Below, piece by piece: positions 15,133 through 24,502 of a stretch of DNA of 53,171 bases (position 1 is its first letter; every line of letters begins with the position of its first letter). This DNA comes from Clostridia bacterium (GTDB lineage Bacteria > Bacillota > Clostridia > Christensenellales > Borkfalkiaceae), in assembly GCA_017408045.1 (NCBI GenBank), contig JAFQVL010000003.1, positions 1 through 53,171 of the forward strand. Reading direction: 5' to 3'. The position numbers were made by a program, and so were the translations under genes. The notes below the pieces were generated by a model. The model saw only the letters and a program-made list of their open reading frames with translations. It was not told the origin of the DNA and did no database searches.

Positions 15133-15930
15133 ATGCAAAAAACGAAAAAAGAAAAATGGATTTTCACGTTCGCGTCTGCGCTGGCAGGCGCGTATCTTTT
15201 TTTATGCCTTGCGCCGCCTCGCGCGTTTCCCGCTTTTGCCGAGGCGCATCCCAAGGAAAAATTGTGCGCCTATACCACCTATTTTAACGAAAAAGAGGGG
15301 GGCAGGTGTGAGAATATCCGTTTGGCGGTAAGGCGATTGGACGGGATTGCCTTGCAGCCCTACGGCGAATTTTCCTTCAACGGCGCGGTAGGTCCAAGGA
15401 CGAAAGAGAACGGCTATCAAGAGGCGAAGGTCATTTCGCAAGGGGCGTTCGTCTTAGGGGTTGGCGGCGGAGTTTGTCAAGTGAGCACCACCCTCTACAA
15501 CGCCGCGATTTTATCGGGCTTGACCGTCCTTGAATACCACCCCCATTCTCTGCGCGTAGGCTACGTTCCACCCTCACGGGACGCGATGGTGTCGGCGTAC
15601 AGCGATTTGCGCCTATACAACCCGCGACCGGAAACGGTGTATATTTCCGCGGAAGTTGGCGAGGGCTGGCTGCGGTTTACGCTGTACGGGAAGGTAGATG
15701 GCAGGACGTATTCGATCGAGAGCCGCGCGCTCGCTGAAATCCCCCCTCCAGAGCCGATTGTCAAAGAGGGGGAAGAGGTGGTGATACGCCTTGGAGTTGC
15801 AGGCTTAAAGAGCGAAAGTTATCTCTACACCTATGAAAGTGGCGTGTTGGTTTCGGTGCAGCGGTTGCGTGCCGATGAATATGCGCCCCAAAGGGGCGTA
15901 ATCGAAAAAAAATCCGAAAAAGCAGGGTAA
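15133..15930 (+). CDS. VanW-family exported protein
   Basis: 265 residues. A basic N-terminus and one hydrophobic segment (about 10-28) give a signal peptide or anchor. The VanW domain follows (about 45-190), with LRPYGEFSFN-like LQPYGEFSFNGAVGPRT, AKVISQGAFVLGVGGGVCQVSTTLYNAAI and HPHSLRVGYVP. The C-terminal 60 residues are beta-rich. VanW proteins are cell-surface proteins of unknown enzymatic role, first noted beside vanB-type resistance genes; no van genes are present here. GAGGGG precedes the ATG. Confidence 0.88.
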   Translation: MQKTKKEKWIFTFASALAGAYLFLCLAPPRAFPAFAEAHPKEKLCAYTTYFNEKEGGRCENIRLAVRRLDGIALQPYGEFSFNGAVGPRTKENGYQEAKVISQGAFVLGVGGGVCQVSTTLYNAAILSGLTVLEYHPHSLRVGYVPPSRDAMVSAYSDLRLYNPRPETVYISAEVGEGWLRFTLYGKVDGRTYSIESRALAEIPPPEPIVKEGEEVVIRLGVAGLKSESYLYTYESGVLVSVQRLRADEYAPQRGVIEKKSEKAG

Positions 15931-15946
15931 AATTCCGTTCAAACTC

Positions 15947-15993
15947 TTGTGTTTTCTGCCAAAAAATGTTATACTTATTCCGTATAAGTATAA
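15947..15993 (+). promoter_or_regulatory. asnS promoter overlapped by a 25-bp dyad
   Basis: TTGTGT (15947-15952), a 17-bp spacer and TATACT (15970-15975). A perfect 10-bp inverted repeat with a 5-base centre (15969-15978 and 15984-15993) covers the -10 box and the start region, a classic repressor position. The leader also has GGAAAGC/GCTTTCC (16000-16006 with 16025-16031) before the start codon. Confidence 0.6.
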
Positions 15994-16050
15994 AAATGAG
16001 GAAAGCGTCGTAGGACAAAATGCGGCTTTCCCAAAAAAGGTAGGTTCATT

Positions 16051-17445
16051 ATGGAAAGATTGCAACTGAAAACGTTGGCAAAGGATTTGCAGAGCTACGG
16101 CGGCAAGACGGTTGTCGTGGCAGGCTGGGCGAAGAGCATTCGCGACTCCAAGGCGTTTGGCTTTATCGAGTTGAACGACGGCAGCTGTTTTAAGAATACG
16201 CAGATTGTATTCGAGCGTGAAACGCTTGAAAATTACGACGAGATTGCGCACCAGAACGTGGGCTGTTCTCTCGTGATTACGGGCGAAGTCATTTTGACCC
16301 CCGAAAACAAACAGCCGTATGAAATCAAGGCGGCGAAAATCGTGGTAGAGGGCGAATCGACCCCCGACTATCCCCTGCAGAAAAAACGCCACACGGTGGA
16401 GTTCTTGCGTGAAATTGCTTACCTTAGACCGAGAACGAACTTGTTTGGGGCGGCGTTCCGTATCCGTAGCGAGGCGGCGTTTGCCATTCATAAATTCTTC
16501 AACGACCAAGGGTTTGTGTACGTGCATACTCCCATCATCACCGCAAGCGACTGCGAAGGCGCGGGCGCAATGTTCCAGGTTACGACTTTGGATATTGACG
16601 AGCAGGTAAAATCGGGTAAGCCCGTCGATTATAAAAAGGACTTCTTCGGCAAGAAGGCGTCGCTTACGGTATCAGGGCAGTTGTCGGCGGAAACGTACGC
16701 GATGGCGTTTGGCAACGTATATACGTTTGGGCCTACCTTCCGCGCAGAGCATTCCAACACTACTCGCCACGCGGCAGAGTTCTGGATGATTGAACCGGAA
16801 ATGGCGTTCTGCGATTTGGCTGGTGATATGGACGTAGCAGAGGCGATGGTAAAAGCGGTTATCGACCACGTTATGAACGTCTGCGCGGACGAGCTTGCTT
16901 TCCTCAACCAGTTCGTGGACAAGGGCTTGTTGGAGAGGTTGGAGAACGTGCGCAGCAACGCTTTCGTGCGCTTGACCTACACCGAAGCAATCGAAATTTT
17001 GAAGCAGAACGCGGACAAGTTTGACGATAAAAATATCTTCTGGGGCAAGGATTTGCAGAGCGAGCACGAACGCTTTATCACCGAGCAGGTGTTCAAAAAG
17101 CCGGTATTCCTCACCGATTACCCGAAGGAAATCAAGGCGTTCTACATGAAGCAGAACGACGACGGCAAGACGGTTGCGGCGGCAGACCTGCTCGTACCCG
17201 GCATCGGGGAGCTGGTGGGCGGCTCGCAGCGTGAGGACGACTACGAAAAGTTGAAGGCGCGCATCGAGGAGCTGGGAATGAACCCCGAGGACTACTGGTG
17301 GTATTTGAACCTGCGTAGATTTGGTGGCACGCAGCACGCAGGCTTTGGCTTGGGCTTTGAAAGAATGGTCATGTACCTGACGGGCATTGCGAACATTCGC
17401 GACGTTCTGCCGTATCCCAGAACGGTGGGCAACTGTGAATACTAA
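16051..17445 (+). CDS. asnS: asparagine--tRNA ligase
   Basis: 464-residue class II synthetase. An N-terminal OB-fold anticodon-binding domain (about 1-120; [26 protein letters not shown]) precedes the catalytic core with [30 protein letters not shown] (motif 2 surroundings), [21 protein letters not shown] and motif 3 [15 protein letters not shown]. The AsnRS rather than AspRS call rests on the CEGAGAMF segment and the overall length. A good AGGT sits upstream. It heads the long run of housekeeping genes to 27869. Confidence 0.96.
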   Translation: MERLQLKTLAKDLQSYGGKTVVVAGWAKSIRDSKAFGFIELNDGSCFKNTQIVFERETLENYDEIAHQNVGCSLVITGEVILTPENKQPYEIKAAKIVVEGESTPDYPLQKKRHTVEFLREIAYLRPRTNLFGAAFRIRSEAAFAIHKFFNDQGFVYVHTPIITASDCEGAGAMFQVTTLDIDEQVKSGKPVDYKKDFFGKKASLTVSGQLSAETYAMAFGNVYTFGPTFRAEHSNTTRHAAEFWMIEPEMAFCDLAGDMDVAEAMVKAVIDHVMNVCADELAFLNQFVDKGLLERLENVRSNAFVRLTYTEAIEILKQNADKFDDKNIFWGKDLQSEHERFITEQVFKKPVFLTDYPKEIKAFYMKQNDDGKTVAAADLLVPGIGELVGGSQREDDYEKLKARIEELGMNPEDYWWYLNLRRFGGTQHAGFGLGFERMVMYLTGIANIRDVLPYPRTVGNCEY

Positions 17446-17460
17446 TTCGGGAGAAATATA

Positions 17461-18540
17461 ATGAGTATGATTAAAATTGCAGTAGACGCAATGGGCGGCG
17501 ATTACGCACCCGAACAGCAGGTAAAGGGCGCTGTGCAGGCTTTGCAGCAGCAAAAGGATTTATTCCTCTATCTTTGCGGCGACAAGACGGCGGTGGAGGC
17601 GGAGCTTGCGAAATACAAGTATGACGCAAGCCGCGTTGAGGTCGTACATACGACGGAGATTATCACCAACGAGGAAGAGCCTGCCAAGGCGGTAAAGATG
17701 AAGAAGGATTCCTCTACCGTGGTGGCGTTCCGCTTGGTCAAGGACGGCAAGGCGGACGGCGTGGTGTCCTCGGGCTCTACGGGGGCGGTGCTCTCCTGCG
17801 GCGTATTGATTTTGGGCAGAGTTCGTGGCATTTCCCGTCCCGGTCTTTGTCCTGCGCTCCCGAATGCGCACGGCGGGATTACCCTGCTTTGCGACTGCGG
17901 GGCAAACCTGGAATGTAAGCCTATCAACCTCGTGCATTTTGCACTGATGGGTACGGCGTATGCAAAGGCGGCGTACGGGGTAGAAAACCCGACGGTTGGG
18001 CTTTTGAACAACGGCACGGAAGACCACAAGGGCGACCTCGTACACCAAGAGGCAAATCTTGCTTTGAAGACGACCCCCGGTGTAAATTACGTGGGCAACG
18101 TCGAGGGCAGAGAGATTATGCTGGGCGACGTGAACGTCGTGGTGTCCGACGGCTATACGGGCAACGTCGCCGTGAAGTCGATTGAAGGCACGGGCAAAGC
18201 GGTTGGACAGATTATGAAACGGGAATTCAAGCGCAATATCTTTACCATGCTTGGGGCGGCAATCGTCAGCGGTATCGTTGGGAAAATCAAAAAGACGATG
18301 GACTACGAAAGATGCGGCGGCGCGATGATGCTTGGTCTTTCCAAGGTCGTTGTGAAAGGGCACGGCAACTCCAAAGCGAAAGGATTTGCGGTATGTATTT
18401 CTCAGGCGGCAGACGCCGTGCGCGGCAATATGGTAGGCAAGATTTCCGATATGTTGGAGGAAATTCGCAAAGCGGAAGAAGCGAAGCAGGCGGAAGCACA
18501 GGCGGCGCAAACGGAAACCGTAGGAGCAGAGAATGCTTAA
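17461..18540 (+). CDS. plsX: phosphate acyltransferase PlsX
   Basis: 359 residues. PlsX converts acyl-ACP and phosphate to acyl phosphate, the donor for PlsY in membrane phospholipid synthesis. Family motifs: IAVDAMGGDYAPEQQV at the start, VSSGSTGAVLS, LLNNGTEDHKGD and GDVNVVVSDGYTGNVAVKS. The last 25 residues are a Glu/Ala tail. GGAGAA precedes the ATG. It overlaps rnc by 8 bases. The usual acpP between plsX and rnc is missing here. Confidence 0.96.
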   Translation: MSMIKIAVDAMGGDYAPEQQVKGAVQALQQQKDLFLYLCGDKTAVEAELAKYKYDASRVEVVHTTEIITNEEEPAKAVKMKKDSSTVVAFRLVKDGKADGVVSSGSTGAVLSCGVLILGRVRGISRPGLCPALPNAHGGITLLCDCGANLECKPINLVHFALMGTAYAKAAYGVENPTVGLLNNGTEDHKGDLVHQEANLALKTTPGVNYVGNVEGREIMLGDVNVVVSDGYTGNVAVKSIEGTGKAVGQIMKREFKRNIFTMLGAAIVSGIVGKIKKTMDYERCGGAMMLGLSKVVVKGHGNSKAKGFAVCISQAADAVRGNMVGKISDMLEEIRKAEEAKQAEAQAAQTETVGAENA

Positions 18541-19198
18541 TCTTGCGGCAATCGAAGAAAAAATCGGCTACGTATTTTCCAATAAAAAATTGTTGGAAAC
18601 GGCGCTGACGCACGTATCGTACGCACGCGCGCATGGGGTTGCGGATAATGAACGCTTGGAATATTTGGGGGATGCGGTGTTGGAACTCTTAATCACCGAA
18701 AAACAATATTTCGACAGCGTTTGTACCGAAGGCGCGATGACGAAAAACCGCCAAAGCCTTGTCAGCAAACTCCCCTTAAAAGAGGCGGTATTGCGTATGG
18801 GGGTGGCAGAGCATCTACGCTATTTCGGTGGCAAGGACAACGTGGGGGATAAGACGGTATCCAGCCTGTACGAAAGCCTGCTTGCCGCGGTGTATTTGGA
18901 CGGCGGTATAGAGGCGGCTCGCGCTTTTTTGCGGCGGCATCCTCTGCTTGCGGATAACGCAACCGAACAAAACCACAAAGGGGCGTTGCAGGAATATCTG
19001 CAAAAGAACGGCAAGGATTTGCCTACGTACGACTTCCGAAAGGAAGGGCAGGACAATGCGCCTACTTTTTATTGCTCTGTATGCGCAGAGGGCGAAATAG
19101 GTACGGGCATGGGCGCAACCAAGCGCGCCGCCGAGCAGCAGGCGGCAAGCGAGCTTTTGACAAAGTTAAAGGCTCTTGAAAGAAAGAGAAAGGAGTAA
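18533..19198 (+). CDS. rnc: ribonuclease III, with an altered catalytic position
   Basis: 221 residues. The endonuclease domain has the signature NERLEYLGDAVLELL (Glu40, Asp47) and LYESLLAAVYLDGG. A double-stranded-RNA-binding domain follows (about 148-215; NHKGALQEYLQKNG to GATKRAAEQQAASELL). The E. coli catalytic set is Glu38, Asp45, Asp114, Glu117; here the position of Asp114 is Ser111, while the Glu equivalent (Glu114) is kept. Activity or metal use may therefore differ. It overlaps plsX, and smc starts 4 bases after it. Confidence 0.93.
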   Translation: MLNLAAIEEKIGYVFSNKKLLETALTHVSYARAHGVADNERLEYLGDAVLELLITEKQYFDSVCTEGAMTKNRQSLVSKLPLKEAVLRMGVAEHLRYFGGKDNVGDKTVSSLYESLLAAVYLDGGIEAARAFLRRHPLLADNATEQNHKGALQEYLQKNGKDLPTYDFRKEGQDNAPTFYCSVCAEGEIGTGMGATKRAAEQQAASELLTKLKALERKRKE

Positions 19199-19202
19199 GA
19201 AG

Positions 19203-22200
19203 GTGGAATTAAAGGAAATTCACTTATACGGTTTTAAGTCGTTTGCGGACAAGACGGTCATTCGTTTTGAAGAGGGGGTAACCTGTATCGTTGGTCCGAA
19301 CGGCTGCGGTAAGAGCAACGTTGCCGACGCGGTGCGTTGGGTGCTTGGCGAGCAGTCTGCAAAGCAACTTCGCGGCTCGAATATGCAGGACGTCATCTTT
19401 GGCGGTACGGTAGAAAGGAAACAGAGCTCTTACAGCGAAGTAACGCTGGTGTTCGACAACACGCGGCGTATTTTTGACGTAGACCTTGACGAGGTCGCGA
19501 TGACCCGTCGTCTGTATCGAAGCGGCGACAGTCGCTACCTTTTGAACGGCGAACCGAGCCGATTAAAGGAATTCGTGCGCCTGTTCCACGGCGTAGGCTT
19601 GGGGAAAGAGGGCTACTCTATCATCAGCCAAGGCAAGGTAGAGCAGATTATGAACCGCCGTCCTGCCGAACGCAGGGAAATTTTCGAAGAAGCCGCCGGC
19701 TTGATGAACAACAAAAAGCGCAAGGAAGAAATCGAAAATAAAATCGCGGCGGCTGCCAACGACTTGGCGATTTACGCGCAGCGTTTGGACGAGGTGGAAC
19801 GCCGCTTAGGACCTTTGGCAAAGCAAGCGGAAGGCGCAAAGCAGTACCAAGAATACGCGGCGATGCTCAAAGACAACGAAATCAATATGTACATATACCG
19901 TATGGAGAATTCCGAGAACGAAACGGCGAAGTACAGAAAGGAAATTGCGGCAATTTCCGATAAAATCATTGACCTCACCGCAGAGATTGAACGCACCAAC
20001 CGTCTTTTGGAAGAGGGTAAGGCGAAGATTGCGCGCGCGGACGAGGAGATTGCCGAGTTGCACGATCAGCACGTTGCGCTCTCCGTCGGCAACGAAAGAA
20101 AGGACGGCGAATTAAAACTGGTGCGTGAAAAGATCAGCGCATACCGTTCGCAGATTGAGGCGGCAGGCATTTTCTTGGAAGGCGGCAAGGTCCGCGTCGG
20201 GGAAATCGGGGACGAGCTGGCGCGCGGCGAACGAGAAAAGAAAGCGGCGATCGAACGCATTTCCCATATCGAAACGGAAACGGACGTTTTGCGCAGCTCT
20301 ATCGCCTCGCTCGAAAGCAAGATTGCGGTATTTGAACGGCTTTCGGAAGAACAGCACAAGAACCAACTTTCCTCTGCCGAGGAGATTTCCGAACTCAAAA
20401 AGAACCAAGGCGCGCTGGATTCTCAGCTCGCTGCAACGAAGGAACGTATTGCAGACGTTGAGGCGGCTTTGGCGAAAAACCGTGCCCGTAAGGACGACCT
20501 GTCGGACGAGCTTGCTACCGTCAAGAGCGATTTGAAGAAGCTGATGGAGCTGGTAGGCGGCGGCGTCAGCAAACTGGAAGAGCAGGTTGAAGAATCGCGC
20601 GAGTTGCAAACGGATATCAACAACTTTAACCAAGAGTTGTTTAACGCGAAGGCGCAGCTTGCCGCTTTGGAAGAGAAATTAGAGGGCTTTATTGCGGCGA
20701 AAAACCGCTTTGAGGGCTATCGTGATTCGGTACGTAGGCTGTTGCTTGTGGCAAAAACCAACCCGGAAATCGGCAAGCGCATCTGCGGCACGGTAGCTGA
20801 CGTTATCAAGACGGAGCAAAAATACGAATCGGCGATTATCACCGCCCTGGGTGGCGCGATGGAAAACGTCGTCGTACCCAAGATGGACGACGGTAGATAC
20901 CTCATCGAATACCTTTCAAGAACGGGCGGCGGCAGGGCGACCTTCTTCCCCGTAGAGAGTATGAAACCCCGCAACAACACCCGTGAAATCGAGCGTGCTT
21001 TGGACGAGCGTGGTGTGGTTGGGCTTGCTACCGAACTCGTTAAATTCGACGAATACTACTACAACGTCGTATACAATCTGCTTGGCTGCACCCTCGTTTG
21101 CGACACGATTGCAAACGCGACGGTCATTGGCAGAAAGTATGGCAACGCTTTCAAGATCGTCACCTTGGACGGCAACCAAATTTTGACCAGCGGCGCAATG
21201 AGCGGCGGCAGCCAGGAGCGTAGAAATTCCAACTTGCTTTCGCACGAGCGCAACATTCAAAACTGCAAGGAAGAGATTGCCAGAAAGCAGCGCTATATCG
21301 ACAAGATTACGGCGACCTTGCGCGACCATGAACAGGCAAAGCAACAACTCGACCAAGAGGTAGAGGACTTGCGCGCCAAGTACCAGAACGCGAACACGGA
21401 AATCGCGTCCCTGACGCAGAGGGAAAGTTCGCTGATGCGTTCGCTTGCCGAGGTAGAGGCAGACGTGCAAATTTACAGCGGCACGCTGGAGGATTTTAAG
21501 GCGAAGCTTGCGCTTTTAGAGGGGCAGGCGGCGAACTCTACGCAGAGCGCAGAGGAATTGCTTGCGCTCCGTCAAAGCGCAGAGGAAATGCTGTCTTCGC
21601 AGAAAAATCAATGCGAGGCGTATAAGGTAGAACGGGACGAAAAGAGCAAAAAGCTCCACGAATTAGAGGTCGAAATGGCGGCTCTGAACGCAAGCCTTAC
21701 AAAGTTTGCAGAGGACTTCGACCGTTTGAACGTCGAAAAAGAGGACTTGTTAAAGCGCATCGTCGACACTTCGCGTGAAAAATTGACGGCGGAAGAAATG
21801 CTGCAAGGGCTGGAAACGGAAGCGGAGGCGAAGGAGCTTACCGAGGAAGAAAAGGCGGCGGTGCAGGTCATTGTCGAACGCTTAGAGGCGCTCTCCAAGG
21901 AAAAGGAAGTCATCAACGAACAGCTTGCTGCGTTGGAAGCGAAGAAGGAAGCGGCACAGGAAGAGCTTGCTTCCCTCACCGAAAAGCGGCACGAAAACGA
22001 AATGTCCGTCAGCCTTGTTCGTTCGCGACTTGAAGGCTTGCGCGACCATATTATGGAAGAGTACGGCTTGGACTACGAGGCTTGCTTGCCGTATAGAAAG
22101 GAAGGCTTTAAGGTCACCGAGGCGAACAACACCATCTCTGCATTAAAGCGTAAAATCACTTCGCTGGGCGCAATCAACCACAACGCTGTGGAAGAATATG

Positions 22201-22796
22201 CGGCGGAGAAGGAACGCTATGACGAGATGACCACTCAGCGCGACGACATCGTCAAGGCGATGGAAGATTTGGATAAGATTTTAGAGGACGTTCGCGCAGA
22301 GATGCTGCGTGTGTTCAACGAGAGTTTTGCGCGCATCAACGAGAACTTCCAGCTGACGTTTAAGCAGTTGTTCGGTGGCGGTAAGGCGGAATTGCAGCTT
22401 GACTACTCCGTGGACGAAGACCCCTTGAACGCAGGCGTCGAAATCGTCGCTTGCCCTCCGGGCAAGAAGCTGTCGAAGATCAGCCTTTTGTCGGGCGGCG
22501 AACGCGCGTTGACGGCAATTGCTATCTTGTTTGCGATTTTGAAATCCAACCCGATGCCCTTCTGTATCTTGGACGAAATCGAAGCGGCGTTGGACGATGC
22601 GAACGTAGATCGTTTTGCAAGCTACTTGAAGAAGTTTGCGCAAGACACGCAGTTCATCGTCATCACGCACAGAAAGCCGACGATGAACCAAGCAGACACC
22701 CTCTTTGGGGTAACGATGCAGGAAAAGGGCGTTTCCAAAATCATCTCCGTCAAGTTGGCAGAGGTCGAGAGCATGGGCGCAGGTACGGTGGAATAA
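19203..22796 (+). CDS. smc: chromosome segregation SMC protein
   Basis: 1197 residues, the normal length. The N-terminal head has Walker A GPNGCGKS (31-38) and the Q-loop region WVLGEQSAKQLRG. Long coiled coils run to the hinge (about 510-650), with a return coiled coil. The C-terminal head carries LLSGGERALTA and Walker B PFCILDEIEAALDDANV. A GTG start at 19203 is preferred over an upstream ATG because AGGAG (19191-19195) is well spaced and the product begins MELKEIHLYGFKSF, as in other SMC proteins. ScpA and ScpB partners are not in the window. It lies between rnc and ftsY, the common Bacillota order. Confidence 0.97.
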   Translation: MELKEIHLYGFKSFADKTVIRFEEGVTCIVGPNGCGKSNVADAVRWVLGEQSAKQLRGSNMQDVIFGGTVERKQSSYSEVTLVFDNTRRIFDVDLDEVAMTRRLYRSGDSRYLLNGEPSRLKEFVRLFHGVGLGKEGYSIISQGKVEQIMNRRPAERREIFEEAAGLMNNKKRKEEIENKIAAAANDLAIYAQRLDEVERRLGPLAKQAEGAKQYQEYAAMLKDNEINMYIYRMENSENETAKYRKEIAAISDKIIDLTAEIERTNRLLEEGKAKIARADEEIAELHDQHVALSVGNERKDGELKLVREKISAYRSQIEAAGIFLEGGKVRVGEIGDELARGEREKKAAIERISHIETETDVLRSSIASLESKIAVFERLSEEQHKNQLSSAEEISELKKNQGALDSQLAATKERIADVEAALAKNRARKDDLSDELATVKSDLKKLMELVGGGVSKLEEQVEESRELQTDINNFNQELFNAKAQLAALEEKLEGFIAAKNRFEGYRDSVRRLLLVAKTNPEIGKRICGTVADVIKTEQKYESAIITALGGAMENVVVPKMDDGRYLIEYLSRTGGGRATFFPVESMKPRNNTREIERALDERGVVGLATELVKFDEYYYNVVYNLLGCTLVCDTIANATVIGRKYGNAFKIVTLDGNQILTSGAMSGGSQERRNSNLLSHERNIQNCKEEIARKQRYIDKITATLRDHEQAKQQLDQEVEDLRAKYQNANTEIASLTQRESSLMRSLAEVEADVQIYSGTLEDFKAKLALLEGQAANSTQSAEELLALRQSAEEMLSSQKNQCEAYKVERDEKSKKLHELEVEMAALNASLTKFAEDFDRLNVEKEDLLKRIVDTSREKLTAEEMLQGLETEAEAKELTEEEKAAVQVIVERLEALSKEKEVINEQLAALEAKKEAAQEELASLTEKRHENEMSVSLVRSRLEGLRDHIMEEYGLDYEACLPYRKEGFKVTEANNTISALKRKITSLGAINHNAVEEYAAEKERYDEMTTQRDDIVKAMEDLDKILEDVRAEMLRVFNESFARINENFQLTFKQLFGGGKAELQLDYSVDEDPLNAGVEIVACPPGKKLSKISLLSGGERALTAIAILFAILKSNPMPFCILDEIEAALDDANVDRFASYLKKFAQDTQFIVITHRKPTMNQADTLFGVTMQEKGVSKIISVKLAEVESMGAGTVE

Positions 22797-22809
22797 TAAA
22801 AAGGTTGGG

Positions 22810-22839
22810 TACTGCCTGCCGTGCATACGGTGGGCAGTA
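22810..22839 (+). promoter_or_regulatory. hairpin between smc and ftsY
   Basis: TACTGCC (22810-22816) pairs with GGCAGTA (22833-22839), and CCGT with ACGG inside. There is no U-tract, so it is more likely an mRNA processing or stability element than a terminator. Confidence 0.4.
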
Positions 22840-22857
22840 GCCGAATAAAGGATAGAT

Positions 22858-23754
22858 ATGGGAATTTTCGATAAATTTTTTAATGCGCTCAAGAAGACGA
22901 AGGACGGCTTTGGCGCAAAGTTGAGAATGTTGTTTGCGAAAAACAAGCTCGGCGATGAATTTTACGAGGATTTAGAGGAACTGTTGATTGCTTCCGACGT
23001 TTCGGTATCGACGGCAGGCGAGGTGGTAGAACGTGTAAAGAAGCGCGCGATTGCGGAAAAATTAAAGGACGGCGACTACGTCGTATCCCTGCTTCGCGAC
23101 GTTTTGGTGGACATCTTAGAGGAGAGCGAGGTGGAGCAGCCTGCTTATCCTTGTGTGATAATGCTGGTAGGGGTCAACGGCGTTGGAAAGACGACGACGG
23201 TGGGCAAGCTGGCGCACTATTATTTAAAGCAGGGCAAGTCGGTGACGGTTGCGGCGGCGGATACCTTCCGCGCGGCGGCTAGCGACCAGCTCGCTATCTG
23301 GGCAGAGCGCGCCAAGGTGCGTATCGTTCGCCACGAGGAGGGCAGCGACCCTGCGGCGGTGGTGTACGACGCGGTATGTTCTGCCAAGGCGAAGAAGACG
23401 GACGTGCTGATTATCGACACGGCAGGTAGATTGCACGTGAAAGACAACCTGATGAATGAGTTGAAAAAAATGGACAGAGTTGTCCTTCGGGAATACCCCG
23501 AGGCGGATTTCTTAAAGTTGCTGGTGTTGGACGCAACGACCGGTCAAAACGCCGTCAACCAAGCCCGTGTCTTTGACGAAGCGGTGTCCTTGGACGGCTT
23601 GGTGCTCACCAAGCTGGACGGCACGGCAAAGGGCGGCTTCGTATTCTCTTTGGCAGAGGAGCTCGGCTTGCCCGTTCTCTACGCAGGGGTAGGCGAGAAA
23701 ATGGACGACCTTGAATATTTTGATTCCCGTGCGTTCGTAGAGGCGATTTTATAA
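22858..23754 (+). CDS. ftsY: signal recognition particle receptor FtsY
   Basis: 298 residues, the NG core without a long acidic A domain. N domain about 1-90; G domain with G1 GVNGVGKT (105-112), DTFRAAASDQL, DTAGRLHVKDNLMNEL and TKLDGTAKGG. It binds the Ffh-ribosome complex and delivers nascent membrane proteins to SecYEG. The amphipathic start MGIFDKFFNALKKTKDGF is the likely membrane-targeting helix. ffh is not in the window. Confidence 0.97.
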   Translation: MGIFDKFFNALKKTKDGFGAKLRMLFAKNKLGDEFYEDLEELLIASDVSVSTAGEVVERVKKRAIAEKLKDGDYVVSLLRDVLVDILEESEVEQPAYPCVIMLVGVNGVGKTTTVGKLAHYYLKQGKSVTVAAADTFRAAASDQLAIWAERAKVRIVRHEEGSDPAAVVYDAVCSAKAKKTDVLIIDTAGRLHVKDNLMNELKKMDRVVLREYPEADFLKLLVLDATTGQNAVNQARVFDEAVSLDGLVLTKLDGTAKGGFVFSLAEELGLPVLYAGVGEKMDDLEYFDSRAFVEAIL

Positions 23755-23794
23755 GGCAGTATTTGCCTTGCATAGAATAGGAAAGGAGGGAAAA

Positions 23795-24502
23795 ATGGAG
23801 CATTTGATTTCGTGTAAAGGCTTGACCAAAACCTACGGCAAAACGCAGGCTTTGCAGGACGTGAATTTAGAAATTCCTGCAGGCGGCGGCATCGTGGGGT
23901 TGCTTGGTCCGAACGGCAGCGGTAAGACGACCTTGATTAAAATCCTGACCGGCTTATTACAGCCCACCGCAGGGCAAGCGCGTGTCTGCGGTTGCGAGAT
24001 AGGGGTGGAAACCAAGGCGGTGGTATCCTATCTTTCCGATTTTTATTCCTTAAACGAAGGATATACCGTACGCGAGGAGCTGGATTATTATTCCGACTTT
24101 TTCACCGACTTTGACCGTTTGAAGGCGGAAACGATGCTGCGTGATTTAGGGATTGCCTCCACGTCAAAAGTCAAGACCCTTTCCAAGGGCACGAAGGAAA
24201 AACTGGCGCTTATTCTCACCCTTTCACGGAACGCCCGCCTTTACATATTCGACGAGCCGATTGCAGGGGTAGACCCTGCCGCAAGAGAATACGTCTTGGA
24301 AACAATCCTTTCCAACCGTTCGGAAAATTCGACGATTTTGCTTTCCACGCATCTGATTTCAGAGATTGAACAATACTTTGACCACGTGATTTTTCTTCGC
24401 CAAGGCAGGGTGGTTTTGGACGGACCTGCCCAAAAGGTGCGCGAGGAACACGGCAAGTCGATAGACGCTCTGTTTAGGGAGGTGTTTAAATGGATTTATT
24501 AA
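23795..24502 (+). CDS. ABC transporter ATP-binding protein
   Basis: 235 residues. Walker A GPNGSGKT (38-45), signature LSKGTKEKL, Walker B LYIFDEPIAGVDP and the switch His in LLSTHLISEIE are complete. The start is the ATG preceded by AAGGAGGG (23783-23790); upstream codons in frame lack a ribosome binding site. It is most like the exporter/BcrA-type subfamily. It overlaps the permease gene by 13 bases and so forms one transporter with it. The substrate cannot be inferred. Confidence 0.93.
   Translation: MEHLISCKGLTKTYGKTQALQDVNLEIPAGGGIVGLLGPNGSGKTTLIKILTGLLQPTAGQARVCGCEIGVETKAVVSYLSDFYSLNEGYTVREELDYYSDFFTDFDRLKAETMLRDLGIASTSKVKTLSKGTKEKLALILTLSRNARLYIFDEPIAGVDPAAREYVLETILSNRSENSTILLSTHLISEIEQYFDHVIFLRQGRVVLDGPAQKVREEHGKSIDALFREVFKWIY

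Noticed and set aside
15994..16050. T-box leader ahead of asnS
   Set aside because: The leader is under 70 bases and lacks a T-box sequence and antiterminator; only a short hairpin is present.
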